A stretch of 64,000 nt of DNA from Streptomyces sp. NBC_00091 (GTDB lineage: Bacteria > Actinomycetota > Actinomycetes > Streptomycetales > Streptomycetaceae): the NCBI RefSeq assembly GCF_026343185.1, contig NZ_JAPEMA010000001.1, positions 1,426,001-1,490,000 of the forward strand, written 5' to 3'. Each line of letters opens with the position of its first letter. Within the stretch, counting starts at the first letter, position 1. The position numbers and the translations under genes are program-made. The notes under the pieces were generated by a model, which did not search any database, was not told the origin of the DNA, and saw only the letters and a list, made by a program, of their open reading frames with translations. This document shows positions 16,664 to 25,408 of this stretch, in pieces.

Positions 16664-17680
16664 TCAGCGCAGCTTGGGGTCGAGGGCGTCGCGCACCGCG
16701 TCGCCGAGCATGATGAAGGCGAGCACGGTCAGGCTCAGGGCCCCCGCCGGGTAGAGCAGCATGTGCGGGGCGTTGCGGATCTGGGAGGCGGCGTTGGAGA
16801 TGTCGATGCCCCAGGAGACGGTGGGCGGGCGCAGGCCCACGCCGAGGAAGGACAGGGTGGCCTCGAGGGCGATGTAGGTGCCCAGGGCGATGGTGGCGAC
16901 GACGATGACGGGGGCGACGGCGTTGGGGGCCACGTGCCGCAGCAGCATGCGGCCGTTGCCGGCGCCGAGGGCCCGGGCGGCCTGGACGTAGTCGTTCTGC
17001 TTGACGGTGATCACCGAGCCGCGGGCGATGCGGGCGAGCTGCGGCCAGCCGAGCAGCACGATGAAGCCGACGACGGGCCACACGGTGCTGCTGGTGACCA
17101 CGGACAGGAAGACCAGGCCGCCGAGGACGACGGGGATGCCGAAGAAGATGTCGGCGACCCGGGAGAGCAGGGCGTCGCCCCAGCCGCCGAAGAAGCCGGC
17201 GAGCCCGCCGAGTACGGAGCCCAGCAGGGCGGCTCCGACGGTCGCGCAGACGCCGACGGTGATGGAGGCGCGGGCGCCGTAGACGGTGCGGGTGTAGACG
17301 TCGCAGCCCTGGGTGTCGTAGCCGAAGGGGTGCCCGGGGGCGGAGCCCTGCTGCGATTTGGACAGGTCGCACGTCAGGGGGTCGCCGCTCGCGATGAGCT
17401 GGGGCCAGATGGCGATGACGACGAGGAAGGCGATGAGCAGCGCCGAGGCGAGGAAGACGGGGCTCTGGCGCAGCTGGTGCCAGGCGTCGGACCACAGGGA
17501 GCGGGCCTTCTCCCGGGGGCCGGCGGGTCCGGTCACCTTCGCGACGCCTTCCACGCTCTCCGCCTCCTGGAGGGCCAGGTCCATGGCCCCGCCCTGGCCG
17601 GTGGGCGACATCGCCTCGCGCGGGCGGGGGCCCACGGGGTCGTAGCCGCCGGGGCCTTGGGGGTGCTCGGGCTCAGGCAT
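16664..17680 (-). CDS. Peptide ABC transporter permease C, operon 1
   Basis: 338 residues. A long polar N-terminus (about 75 residues) precedes the OppC/DppC membrane domain with six helices, the N-terminal OppC_N segment (LRQSPVFLASALLIAFLVVIAIWP), and the inner-membrane coupling motif in ARALGAGNGRMLLRHVAPN. Overlaps the permease B stop by 8 bases. Forms the translocation pore with permease B. Confidence 0.93.
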   Translation of the reverse strand: MPEPEHPQGPGGYDPVGPRPREAMSPTGQGGAMDLALQEAESVEGVAKVTGPAGPREKARSLWSDAWHQLRQSPVFLASALLIAFLVVIAIWPQLIASGDPLTCDLSKSQQGSAPGHPFGYDTQGCDVYTRTVYGARASITVGVCATVGAALLGSVLGGLAGFFGGWGDALLSRVADIFFGIPVVLGGLVFLSVVTSSTVWPVVGFIVLLGWPQLARIARGSVITVKQNDYVQAARALGAGNGRMLLRHVAPNAVAPVIVVATIALGTYIALEATLSFLGVGLRPPTVSWGIDISNAASQIRNAPHMLLYPAGALSLTVLAFIMLGDAVRDALDPKLR

Positions 17681-18596
17681 AACGGATCCTCGGGTCCAGG
17701 ACCGCGTAGAGCAGGTCGACGAGCAGGTTCGCCAGCAGGAAGACGATGACGAGGATGGTGACGAAGCCGACCACGGTCGGTGAGTTGTTGCGCAGGATGC
17801 CCTGGTAGAGCTGGTAGCCGACGCCGTGGATGTTGAAGATCCGCTCGGTGACGATGGCGCCGCCCATCAGGGCGCCGATGTCGGTGCCGATGAAGGTGAC
17901 CACCGGGATCAGGGAGTTGCGCAGCAGGTGGCGGGTGATGACCCGGCGGCGCGGCAGGCCCTTGGCGACGGCGGTGCGGACGTAGTCGGCCTTGACGTTC
18001 TCGGCGATGGAGGTCCGCGTGAGCCGGGTGACGTAGGCGAGGGAGACCAGGGCGAGGACGATGCCGGGCAGGATCAGCTGGCCGAAGGGTGCGTCGGGGG
18101 ACACGGTGGGGCGCACCCAGCCCCATTTGACGCCGAAGAGGAACTGGAGCAGGTAGCCGGTGACGAAGGTGGGCACCGAGATCACGACGAGGGTGAGCAC
18201 CAGCAGGGTGGTGTCGATCGCCTTGCCGCGGCGCAGGCCGCTGATCACGCCGAGGGTGATGCCGACGAGGATCTCGATGGCGATGGCGACGACGGTCAGC
18301 CGCAGGGTGACGGGGAAGGCGGAGGCCATCAGTGCGGTGACCTTCTGCCCGTTGAAGGCGGTGCCGAAGTCTCCCTGGAAGATCTGGCCCATGTAGTGGA
18401 GGTACTGCTGCCACAGGGGCCGGTCGAGGTAGAGGTCCTTGCGGATCCGCGCGGCGGTGGCGGGGTCGGGGGCCTTGTCGCCGAAGAGGGCCGCGACCGG
18501 GTCGCCGAGGGCGTACACCATGAAGAAGATCAGGAAGGTGCTGCCGATGAACACGGGGATCATCTGGAGCAGCCGCCGGATCACGTAACGTCCCAT
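17673..18596 (-). CDS. Peptide ABC transporter permease B, operon 1
   Basis: 307 residues, OppB/DppB family: GRYVIRRLLQMIPVFIGSTFLIFFMVYALGDP at the N-terminus, six helices, EAA-type coupling loop TAVAKGLPRRRVITRHLLRN. The gene starts only about 9 bp from the left end of an IS200/IS605-type element. The sequence before its ATG (GGCCAGGTTCTG) lacks the GGAGG that precedes the paralogous start at 27302, so translation may be weakened or depend on the inserted DNA. Confidence 0.92.
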   Translation of the reverse strand: MGRYVIRRLLQMIPVFIGSTFLIFFMVYALGDPVAALFGDKAPDPATAARIRKDLYLDRPLWQQYLHYMGQIFQGDFGTAFNGQKVTALMASAFPVTLRLTVVAIAIEILVGITLGVISGLRRGKAIDTTLLVLTLVVISVPTFVTGYLLQFLFGVKWGWVRPTVSPDAPFGQLILPGIVLALVSLAYVTRLTRTSIAENVKADYVRTAVAKGLPRRRVITRHLLRNSLIPVVTFIGTDIGALMGGAIVTERIFNIHGVGYQLYQGILRNNSPTVVGFVTILVIVFLLANLLVDLLYAVLDPRIRYA

Positions 18597-18616
18597 CAGA
18601 ACCTGGCCAGGGGACG

Positions 18617-18632
18617 CCCCGCTTTAGCGGGG
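18617..18632 (+). repeat. Left-end hairpin of the IS200/IS605-type element
   Basis: CCCCGC and GCGGGG arms around TTTA. In this family TnpA binds such subterminal single-stranded hairpins and cleaves nearby at a short target sequence. Confidence 0.7.
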
Positions 18633-18745
18633 TGGCGCATGGCTGCTCTGGGCTGCTCTGCCCTCAATCCAGTGCACGGATCCGCACTGTTCACCTGTAC
18701 CACCTCTCCACCGCATTAGACCTGTCACGTCTGTATAGTGACGAT

Positions 18746-19180
18746 GTGACTGTGACCCGGAGGGTTCGCCAGTTCTCTGGCGGCGAGTGCGACCTCGCTC
18801 TCCACGTGGTGTGGTGCCCGAAGTACCGCCGTCCGGTGCTCGACGGCCTGGTCGCGGAACGTCTGGACGAGCTGATGCGGGCCAAAGCCGACGAGCGCGG
18901 GTGGGAGATCATCGAGCTTGAGGTGATGCCGGACCACGTGCACCTGTTCGTCAAACACGACCCGAAGTCGTCGGCGTCGCATGTGGCGAACCAGTTCAAG
19001 GGCTTCACCTCCCATGCGCTCCGAGAGGAGTTCCCGCATCTGAAGTCGCGGATGCCCACGCTGTGGTCGTCGTCGTACTTCGCCGCATCTGCCGGCAGCC
19101 TCTCAGCGGCCGCGGTGGAGAAGTACATCGACACCCAGTGGGAAGGCTCTGGGAAGAAGGACACAGAGGTGCGGGGTTGA
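18746..19180 (+). CDS. tnpA: IS200/IS605-family Y1 transposase TnpA
   Basis: 144 residues from GTG 18746. HUH nuclease of the single-strand 'peel and paste' transposition type: HUH motif in MPDHVHLFVK (His64, His66), catalytic Tyr127 in AAAVEKYIDTQ, and family block HVVWCPKYRRPVL. Length is usual, all key residues present. The stop overlaps the tnpB TTG start (TTGA). Active single-strand transposition would favour the lagging-strand template during replication. Confidence 0.93.
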   Translation: MTVTRRVRQFSGGECDLALHVVWCPKYRRPVLDGLVAERLDELMRAKADERGWEIIELEVMPDHVHLFVKHDPKSSASHVANQFKGFTSHALREEFPHLKSRMPTLWSSSYFAASAGSLSAAAVEKYIDTQWEGSGKKDTEVRG

Positions 19181-20481
19181 TACGCGCCTACAAGTTCCTT
19201 CTGCGGCCCACCGCCGGTCAGGAAGCCGCGCTGCGGGCGATGTTGGCCGACCATTGCTCCCTTTACAACGGCGCGCTCCAGGAGCGGCGGGATGCCTGGC
19301 GGCATTCCTCGAAGAAGAGCATCAAGTACGGGGATCAATCCGCGCAGCTCAAGGAGATCCGGGCGTTCGACCCGGAGCGCCAGGGCCGCTGGTCGTTCTC
19401 TTCCCAGCAGGCGACGCTTCGCCGTCTCGACAAAGCGTTCGCCGCGTTCTTCCGCCGGGTCAAGGCCGGGGAGAAACCCGGATACCCCCGTTTCAAGGGT
19501 GTGGGGCACTTCGACACCGTGACGTTCCCGAGGGACGGGGACGGCTGCCGGTGGGACTCCACCCCACACGACCAGCAGACCCGCATACGCCTCCAGGGCG
19601 TCGGGCATGTCCGGGTGCACCAGCACCGGAGCTTGCGCGGCCGGGTGAAGACGATCAGCGTCAAACGCGAGGGCAAACGCTGGTACGTCGTCCTTGCCTG
19701 CGACGAAGTGCCGGCCGAGCCCCTGCCCTCGACGGGAACCATCGTGGGCATCGACATGGGCACGGTGCACTTCTTCACCGACTCCAGCGGTGCACACGTC
19801 GCAAACCCCAGGTTCCTCGACGCGATGGCCGACGAGCTGGCCGCCGCCCAGCAGCACCTTTCGACGTTCCCCAAACACACCCGGCAGAGGTCGAAGAAGC
19901 ACCGGGCTGCAGCCCGGAAGGTCGCCAAGCTGCACGCCAGGATCCGGCGGCAGCGCTTGGACCACCACCACAAACAGGCTCTGGCCCTCGTGCGTGGGTA
20001 CGACGTGATCGGGCACGAGCGGCTGAACACAGCGGGCATGACGAAGGCGCCCGCGCCCAGGCCCGACCCCGAGAACGACGGCGCGTTCCTCCCGAACGGT
20101 GCCGCCGCCAAGGCTGGGCTGAATCGCAGCATCCTCGACGCAGGTTGGGGGCAGTTCCTGTCGATCCTGGCGAAGAAGGCTGAGAGCGCCGGTCGCCGAG
20201 TGATCGAAGTGGACGCCCGCGACACTTCCCGCACGTGCCCGCCCGAGATAGGCGGATGCGGGCACGTGGCGAAGGAGAACCGCGTCACCCAAGCGAAGTT
20301 CGAGTGCACCGCGTGCGGGCTGGCCGAGAATGCCGACCGCGTGGGCGCCTTGAACGTTCTGCACAGGGCCGGGCTGGCCCTCTGCGCGGAGGCCTCGCCA
20401 CCGACGCAGGAAGCCCGCCGCTTTGGCGGTGGGTGGAGTCACGGACTGCTCCGGGTTCGATCCGTAGGGGTGGTCAGCTGA
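19177..20481 (+). CDS. tnpB: RNA-guided nuclease TnpB (IS605 OrfB)
   Basis: 434 residues from TTG 19177. N-terminal helical recognition part (about 1-180), then a RuvC-like domain with the full catalytic triad: Asp193 in GIDMG, Glu281 in IGHERLN, Asp387 in NADRVGALN. The zinc ribbon is complete (Cys354, Cys361, Cys377, Cys380). Family knowledge: TnpB uses an RNA from the element's right end to cut DNA next to a short motif, which helps keep the element in place. Here the frame runs through the right-end hairpin and stops 39 bp into host DNA, overlapping the end of the solute-binding gene by 8 bases, so the last dozen or so residues are probably host-derived. Confidence 0.92.
   Translation: MIRAYKFLLRPTAGQEAALRAMLADHCSLYNGALQERRDAWRHSSKKSIKYGDQSAQLKEIRAFDPERQGRWSFSSQQATLRRLDKAFAAFFRRVKAGEKPGYPRFKGVGHFDTVTFPRDGDGCRWDSTPHDQQTRIRLQGVGHVRVHQHRSLRGRVKTISVKREGKRWYVVLACDEVPAEPLPSTGTIVGIDMGTVHFFTDSSGAHVANPRFLDAMADELAAAQQHLSTFPKHTRQRSKKHRAAARKVAKLHARIRRQRLDHHHKQALALVRGYDVIGHERLNTAGMTKAPAPRPDPENDGAFLPNGAAAKAGLNRSILDAGWGQFLSILAKKAESAGRRVIEVDARDTSRTCPPEIGGCGHVAKENRVTQAKFECTACGLAENADRVGALNVLHRAGLALCAEASPPTQEARRFGGGWSHGLLRVRSVGVVS
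20320..20442 (+). ncRNA. Candidate TnpB guide (omega) RNA scaffold
   Basis: In characterised TnpB elements the RNA scaffold overlaps the 3' end of tnpB and the right end, and the guide is the flanking DNA directly past the element. By analogy the scaffold would include the 20414-20433 hairpin, and the guide would read host sequence from about 20443. The 5' limit is a guess; no direct evidence of transcription. Confidence 0.35.
20414..20433 (+). repeat. Right-end hairpin of the IS200/IS605-type element
   Basis: CCCGCCGC pairs with GCGGTGGG (one G-T pair) around TTTG. Lies inside the tnpB frame. Confidence 0.65.
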
Positions 20482-22105
20482 CCTTGATCTCGTTGTAGAC
20501 CGGGATGCTGAACTGGTTCAGGGCGACGTCGGAGATGCGCTCGGAGTGGCCGGCGCTGCCGTTCTGGTACCAGAGCGGGATGGCCGGCATCTGCTCGGCG
20601 AGGATCTTCTCGGCGTCCTGGAACGCGGCGGTGGCCCTGGTGGGGTCGGTCTCCTGGTTGGCCTGGTCGACGAGCTTGTCGAACTCCGGGTTGCTGAACT
20701 TGCCGTAGTTGGAGGAGGCGCCGGTGTAGTACAGCGGCTGGAGGAAGTTCTGGATCAGCGGGTAGTCGGCCTGCCATCCGGCGCGGAAGGGGCCGGTGAG
20801 CTTGAAGGCGCTCTGCTGGTTGCGGAAGTCGGCGAAGGTGCCGATCGGGTTGACCGTGCAGACGGGGCCCTCGCCCAGCGCGTTGTTGACGCTGTTGCAG
20901 ACGGCGTCCATCCAGTCGCGGTGCGAGCCGGTGTCCACGTTCGAGGTGAGCGTCATCTTGCCGCCCGGCAGTCCGCCGCCCTCCTGGATGAGCTTCTTGG
21001 CCTCGGCGGGGTCGAACTTGCAGGCGTCGCCGCAGACGGCGGCGCTGAAGCCGCCCTTGGCGCCGAGGGCCGGGGAGGTCCAGTCCTTGGCCGGGGTGCG
21101 GGTCTCGCGGAAGATCTGCTGGGTGATCTCGTCCCGGTTGATGGCCATCGAGATGCCGCGGCGGACCTTCTCCATGCCCTCCTTGCCCCACTGGGCGTCG
21201 TACAGGGGGAAGGTGAGGGTCTGGATGATGAGGGCCGGCTGGTTGATGTACCGGTCGCCGAGGTCGTTCTTGACGTTCTTCAGCTGCTGCGCGGGCACGT
21301 CGTCGACGAGGTCGAGGTTCCCGGAGATCAGGTCGGTGTAGGCGGTGTTGTTGTCGGTGTAGACCTTGAGGTCCACGCCGCCGTTCTGCGCCTTGTCCTC
21401 GCCGGGGTAGCCCTCCCACGTGCGCAGCTTCATGCCGGTGCCCTTGGTGTACGAGTCCACCGTGTACGGGCCGTTGCCGACGGGCTTGTCCAGCCAGGCG
21501 GTGTGGTCGGTGAAGAAGGCCTTGGGCAGGGGGGAGAAGGCCTGGTAGCCGAGGGTCTCGGGCCAGGTGGAGAACTTGGCCTTCAGGGCGACGGTGAAGG
21601 TCTTGGGGTCCTTGACGACCAGGCCGGACATGGTCTTGGCCTTGGGTTCGCCGCTCGCCGGGTGCACGTCGGCGTAGCCCACGATGTCGGCGAAGAAGGG
21701 CGCGTTGTTCTGCTTGTTGCCCACGTCCGCGGCGTAGTTCCAGGCGTCCACGAAGGACTGGGCGGTGACCGGCTCGTCGTTGCTGAACTTCCACCCGTCC
21801 TTCAGGGTGATGGTGAAGTTCTGGCCGTCGGTGGTCTCGATCTTCTCGGCGACCATGTTCTTGGCCTCGCCGGTCTTCGCGTCGTAGCGCTTGAGGCCCC
21901 GGAAGAGCATGTCGAGGACCTTGCCGCCCTGCACCTCGTTGGTGTTGGCGGGCTCCAGCGGGTTCTGCGGGTCACCCCAGGAGGAGCTGACGATCCCGGC
22001 CGCACCGCCGCCCCCGCCGCTGTCGCTTCCGCCGCCGCAGGCCGTCGCCGCGAGGGCTACGGCCACCGCACATGCGGCCCACTTGGCGTGGGTGGCTCCG
22101 CGCAT
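20474..22105 (-). CDS. Peptide-binding lipoprotein, operon 1 (SBP family 5)
   Basis: 543 residues. Lipoprotein signal (basic start, hydrophobic core, AATAC with Cys23 as lipidated residue), then a Gly/Ser linker and the family-5 solute-binding fold, with the family pattern RRGISMAINRDEI and the NPIGTFADF / AGWQADYPLIQNFLQPLYY region. N-terminus MRGATHAKW is shared with the paralogue at 27395. It captures extracellular oligopeptides for the permeases, but the inserted transposon now separates it from them by 1.9 kb, so co-transcription is doubtful. Confidence 0.93.
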   Translation of the reverse strand: MRGATHAKWAACAVAVALAATACGGGSDSGGGGGAAGIVSSSWGDPQNPLEPANTNEVQGGKVLDMLFRGLKRYDAKTGEAKNMVAEKIETTDGQNFTITLKDGWKFSNDEPVTAQSFVDAWNYAADVGNKQNNAPFFADIVGYADVHPASGEPKAKTMSGLVVKDPKTFTVALKAKFSTWPETLGYQAFSPLPKAFFTDHTAWLDKPVGNGPYTVDSYTKGTGMKLRTWEGYPGEDKAQNGGVDLKVYTDNNTAYTDLISGNLDLVDDVPAQQLKNVKNDLGDRYINQPALIIQTLTFPLYDAQWGKEGMEKVRRGISMAINRDEITQQIFRETRTPAKDWTSPALGAKGGFSAAVCGDACKFDPAEAKKLIQEGGGLPGGKMTLTSNVDTGSHRDWMDAVCNSVNNALGEGPVCTVNPIGTFADFRNQQSAFKLTGPFRAGWQADYPLIQNFLQPLYYTGASSNYGKFSNPEFDKLVDQANQETDPTRATAAFQDAEKILAEQMPAIPLWYQNGSAGHSERISDVALNQFSIPVYNEIKVS

Positions 22106-22212
22106 GGAGTGCCTCCTACTGGGTCCCGGGTCTCACTTAGGGGCAATGTCACCCCATGTGTCGCCCCGTGCACTCCAGGTTGGCCCGATTGCACCCGCGC
22201 GTCCCCCGCCTG

Positions 22213-23166
22213 TCACCCCTGCGAGTGCAACGGCAGCTCCCAGGTGTCGACCGCGTAGTGCAGGCCCATGCCGTGCGCCTCGTACAGGGCGAGGGCGCCG
22301 CTCTCGTTGAGTACGTCCACGCCGAGGCCCAGGGTGTCGCGGCCGCGGGCGGCGTAGACGGCGAAGCCGTGGCGCAGCAGGTGGCCGCCGATGCCCCGGC
22401 CGCGCAGGTCCGCGGTGACGCCGAGGTGGCTGATCCAGCCCATGCTGGTGCGGTCGTCGCGGCTGAGCAGGACGGCGACGTCGCCCCGGCCGGGCAGGCT
22501 CGCGATCCACACCAGCGACCAGTCGAGGGCGCGGGCGTCGAGGTGGTCGAGCCATGCCTCGTACGTGCGGTGCGCGTGCCCGAAGTGCGCGGCGAAGGTC
22601 TCCTCCACCAGGGCGTGGGCGCGACGGCGGTCGGCCTCGTCGGCGGCGCAGTCGCGCAGGGTCAGGCCCTCGGGCGGGGCGGGGGCCGGGCCGGGGGCCG
22701 GGTCGGCGGCCGGGGCCAGGGGGCGGGTCATCACCTGGTAGCGGCGCACGCTGCGGTAGCCGCGTCCGGTGAGGAGGGTGAGGTCGAGGGTGGGTTTCGC
22801 GTTGAGCTGGATCCGCAGCCGGGCTCCGGGGCCGGCGCCGGCGGCCATCGCGCGGGCCCGGGCCTCCATCAGCCGCAGCAGCCGCAGGGCGGCGTCACCG
22901 TGGCCGGGCAGGACGTAGTGGTCGCCGTCGATGCGGCCCGGTCCGGAGTCGGCCCAGACCAGGGCGTAGGCGACGAGCCGGCCGCCCTGGAGGGCGACCC
23001 AGGAGTCGGTGGCCAGGTCCACCTCGGGGTGGTTGAGGTCGGCCTCGACGGTGCCCAGATCGGTCTCGGGTCTGCCGATCTCGATGACGTCGACGGCGTT
23101 GAGGAGTCCGCAGATGTCGGAGGCGTCCCCGGGGCCGGCGGGCCGGACGGTCAGCTTGTCGGTCAT
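22213..23166 (-). CDS. Tandem GNAT acetyltransferase (MshD-like architecture)
   Basis: 317 residues with two GNAT folds in series: N-terminal half (TVRPAGPGDASDICGLLNAVD, VALQGGRLVAYALV, GHGDAALRLLRLMEARARAM) and C-terminal half with an intact acetyl-CoA loop VTADLRGRGIGGHLLRHGF and the DVLNESGALALYEAHGM block. Mycothiol synthase MshD has this two-domain layout, but the sequence looks like the broader family and the gene sits away from mshB, so substrate is open. Lies between the two peptide-transporter operons, same strand. Confidence 0.82.
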   Translation of the reverse strand: MTDKLTVRPAGPGDASDICGLLNAVDVIEIGRPETDLGTVEADLNHPEVDLATDSWVALQGGRLVAYALVWADSGPGRIDGDHYVLPGHGDAALRLLRLMEARARAMAAGAGPGARLRIQLNAKPTLDLTLLTGRGYRSVRRYQVMTRPLAPAADPAPGPAPAPPEGLTLRDCAADEADRRRAHALVEETFAAHFGHAHRTYEAWLDHLDARALDWSLVWIASLPGRGDVAVLLSRDDRTSMGWISHLGVTADLRGRGIGGHLLRHGFAVYAARGRDTLGLGVDVLNESGALALYEAHGMGLHYAVDTWELPLHSQG

Positions 23167-23236
23167 CCGTCCACTGTCGGCGGCGCCGGGGCACGGACGC
23201 AACAGACTTCGGGCCCCTCGGGGCGGGCGGGAAACG

Positions 23237-23279
23237 CCGGGGCGCCCGGGCCGGACGGATCCGGTCCCGGGCGCCCCGG
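23237..23279 (-). terminator. Terminator of peptide operon 2
   Basis: 14-bp perfect stem (CCGGGGCGCCCGGG and complement) extended by 4 more pairs after a one-base bulge, 6-base loop. Lies 22 bp past the last ATPase stop. Confidence 0.8.
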
Positions 23280-23300
23280 ACTGCGTACCGCTGTGCGGGA

Positions 23301-24347
23301 TCAGACGGCCAGGATGGCCTTCTCCTCCGCGAAGTGGCAGGCCGACTCGTGCGCGGCCGGGCTGTCGACGTTCTTGAAGCGCGTCGGGATCGCCAGCAGG
23401 GGCTCCTCCGTGGCGCACTTCTCCTCGGCCTTCCAGCAGCGGGTGCGGAAGCGGCAGCCCGACGGCGGGTTGGCCGGGGAGGGGACGTCACCGGTGAGGA
23501 TGATCCGCTCGCGGCCCTCGCGGGCCTCCGGGTCCGGCACCGGCACGGCGGAGAGCAGGGCCTGGGTGTACGGGTGGGTGGGGTGGTCGTAGATCTCGGC
23601 GTCGGTGCCGATCTCGGCCATCTTGCCCAGGTACATGACGCCCACGCGGTCCGAGATGTGCCGGACGATCGAGAGGTCGTGCGCGATGAACACGTAGGAG
23701 AGGTTGAACTCGTCCTGGAGCTTGCCCATCAGGTTGATGACCTGCGCCTGCACCGACACGTCGAGCGCGGAGACCGGCTCGTCGCAGATGATGATCTCCG
23801 GGTTGAGCGCGAGGCCGCGGGCGATGCCGATGCGCTGGCGCTGGCCGCCGGAGAACTGGTGCGGGTAGCGGTTGATGTACTCGGGGTTGAGGCCCACGAC
23901 GTCCAGGAGCTCCTGGACCTTGCGGCGCCGGTCGCCCTTGGGAGCCACCTCGGGGTGGATCTCGTACGGCTCGCCGATGATGTCGCCGACCGTCATGCGC
24001 GGGTTCAGCGAGGTGTACGGGTCCTGGAACACCATCTGGATGTTGCGGCGGACGGCCTTCAGGGCCGCGCCGGACAGCTTGGTGATGTCCTGGCCCTTGT
24101 AGAAGACCTCGCCGGCGGTGGCCTTCTCCAGGTTCATCAGCAGCTTGGCGACGGTGGACTTGCCACAGCCGGACTCGCCGACGATGCCGAGGGTCTCGCC
24201 CTGGTAGAGGTCGAAGGAGATCCCGTCGACGGCCTTGACCGCGCCGATCTGCTTCTTGAACAGGATGCCCTGGGTCAGCGGGAAGTGCTTGACCAGGTTG
24301 CGCACCTGAAGGATCGGCTCGCCCTTGGGCTTGGTGAGGTCAGCCAT
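23301..24347 (-). CDS. Peptide ABC transporter ATPase 2, operon 2 (DppF/OppF type)
   Basis: 348 residues. Walker [10 protein letters not shown], signature [17 protein letters not shown], Walker [14 protein letters not shown]-loop FIAHDLS, C-terminal Cys motif [17 protein letters not shown]. Start overlaps the previous stop by 8 bases. Last gene of operon 2. Its central 212 bp match the operon 1 ATPase gene with only five differences. Confidence 0.93.
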   Translation of the reverse strand: MADLTKPKGEPILQVRNLVKHFPLTQGILFKKQIGAVKAVDGISFDLYQGETLGIVGESGCGKSTVAKLLMNLEKATAGEVFYKGQDITKLSGAALKAVRRNIQMVFQDPYTSLNPRMTVGDIIGEPYEIHPEVAPKGDRRRKVQELLDVVGLNPEYINRYPHQFSGGQRQRIGIARGLALNPEIIICDEPVSALDVSVQAQVINLMGKLQDEFNLSYVFIAHDLSIVRHISDRVGVMYLGKMAEIGTDAEIYDHPTHPYTQALLSAVPVPDPEAREGRERIILTGDVPSPANPPSGCRFRTRCWKAEEKCATEEPLLAIPTRFKNVDSPAAHESACHFAEEKAILAV

Positions 24348-25395
24348 GGATCTGCTCCTTCCAGAAGTGGCACGCGCTGCCGCGGCCCGGCATCTCGGTG
24401 CCGTCCTGCTCGGTCACCTGGTGCAGGACCGGCACGTCCGTGCGGCAGATGTCCTGAGCCTTGGGGCAGCGCGGGTTGAAGGCGCAGCCCGGCGGGATGT
24501 TGAGCAGGTTGGGCGGCAGGCCCTTGATCGCGTAGAGCTCCTGGCCCTTCTGGTCCAGGCGCGGGATCGAGTCGAGCAGGCCGCGGGTGTACGGGTGCGC
24601 CGGGCGGCTGTAGATCTCGTGGACCGGGGCGTTCTCGACGATCCGGCCGCCGTACATGACGGCGATCTTGTCCGCGACGTCGGCGACGACGCCGAGGTCG
24701 TGGGTGATCAGGATCAGGCCCATGTTCATCTCGCGCTGGAGCTCCGCGAGCAGGTCCATGACCTGGGCCTGGACCGTCACGTCGAGGGCCGTGGTCGGCT
24801 CGTCGGCGATGATCAGGTCGGGCTCCAGGGCCATCGCCATGGCGATCATGATGCGCTGGCGCATACCGCCGGAGAACTGGTGCGGGTAGTCGCCCACGCG
24901 CGCCTTGGCGGCGGGGATCTTCACCCGGTCCATGAGCTCGACGGCCTTGGCCGTGGCGTCCTTCTTGGACATCCCGCGGTGGACGCGGAACATCTCACCC
25001 AGCTGGGCGCCGACGGTGTGCACCGGGTTCAGCGAGGACAGCGCGTCCTGGAAGATCATGGCGATCTTCTGGCCGCGGACCTTGCGGAACTCCTCGGCCG
25101 GGAGCTTGAGCAGGTCCTGGCCCTGGAAGAGGATCTCACCAGAGGGGATCTTGCCGGGCGGCATGTCGAGGATGCCCATGATGGCCTGCGCCGTCACGGA
25201 CTTGCCCGAGCCGGACTCGCCGAGGACGGCGAGGGTCTCGCCGGCGTCGACGGAGTACGAGACTCCGTTGACGGCCTTGGCGACACCGTCGCGGGTGTGG
25301 AACTCGACGTGCAGGTCGCGCACTTCGAGCAGGGGGGTCCCCTCCGGCGCCGAACGGGGCGCGGGGACGTTCGAGGTCTTGTCGATAGTGGTCAA
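24340..25395 (-). CDS. Peptide ABC transporter ATPase 1, operon 2 (DppD/OppD type)
   Basis: 351 residues from a TTG start (GAGGAAGGG upstream, spaced about 6). Walker A GESGSGKS, signature [17 protein letters not shown], Walker [14 protein letters not shown]-loop LITHDLG, C-terminal [18 protein letters not shown] 20-residue polar N-terminal extension precedes the ATPase fold. The TTG start may lower its expression relative to its neighbours. Confidence 0.92.
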   Translation of the reverse strand: MTTIDKTSNVPAPRSAPEGTPLLEVRDLHVEFHTRDGVAKAVNGVSYSVDAGETLAVLGESGSGKSVTAQAIMGILDMPPGKIPSGEILFQGQDLLKLPAEEFRKVRGQKIAMIFQDALSSLNPVHTVGAQLGEMFRVHRGMSKKDATAKAVELMDRVKIPAAKARVGDYPHQFSGGMRQRIMIAMAMALEPDLIIADEPTTALDVTVQAQVMDLLAELQREMNMGLILITHDLGVVADVADKIAVMYGGRIVENAPVHEIYSRPAHPYTRGLLDSIPRLDQKGQELYAIKGLPPNLLNIPPGCAFNPRCPKAQDICRTDVPVLHQVTEQDGTEMPGRGSACHFWKEQIHG

Positions 25396-25408
25396 CGTAC
25401 GCCCTTCC

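Larger units (their letters stand above)
18605..20442 (+). mobile_element. IS200/IS605-type insertion element (tnpA + tnpB)
   Basis: Single copy in the window, placed between the solute-binding gene and permease B of peptide operon 1 and transcribed against them. Subterminal hairpins mark the ends: left 18617-18632 (6-bp stem, loop TTTA), right 20414-20433 (8-bp stem with one G-T, loop TTTG). The family does not make target duplications, so the exact boundaries are estimates; the right end is placed at a GTCAC. Both genes keep their catalytic residues, so the element may be active. Confidence 0.85.
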
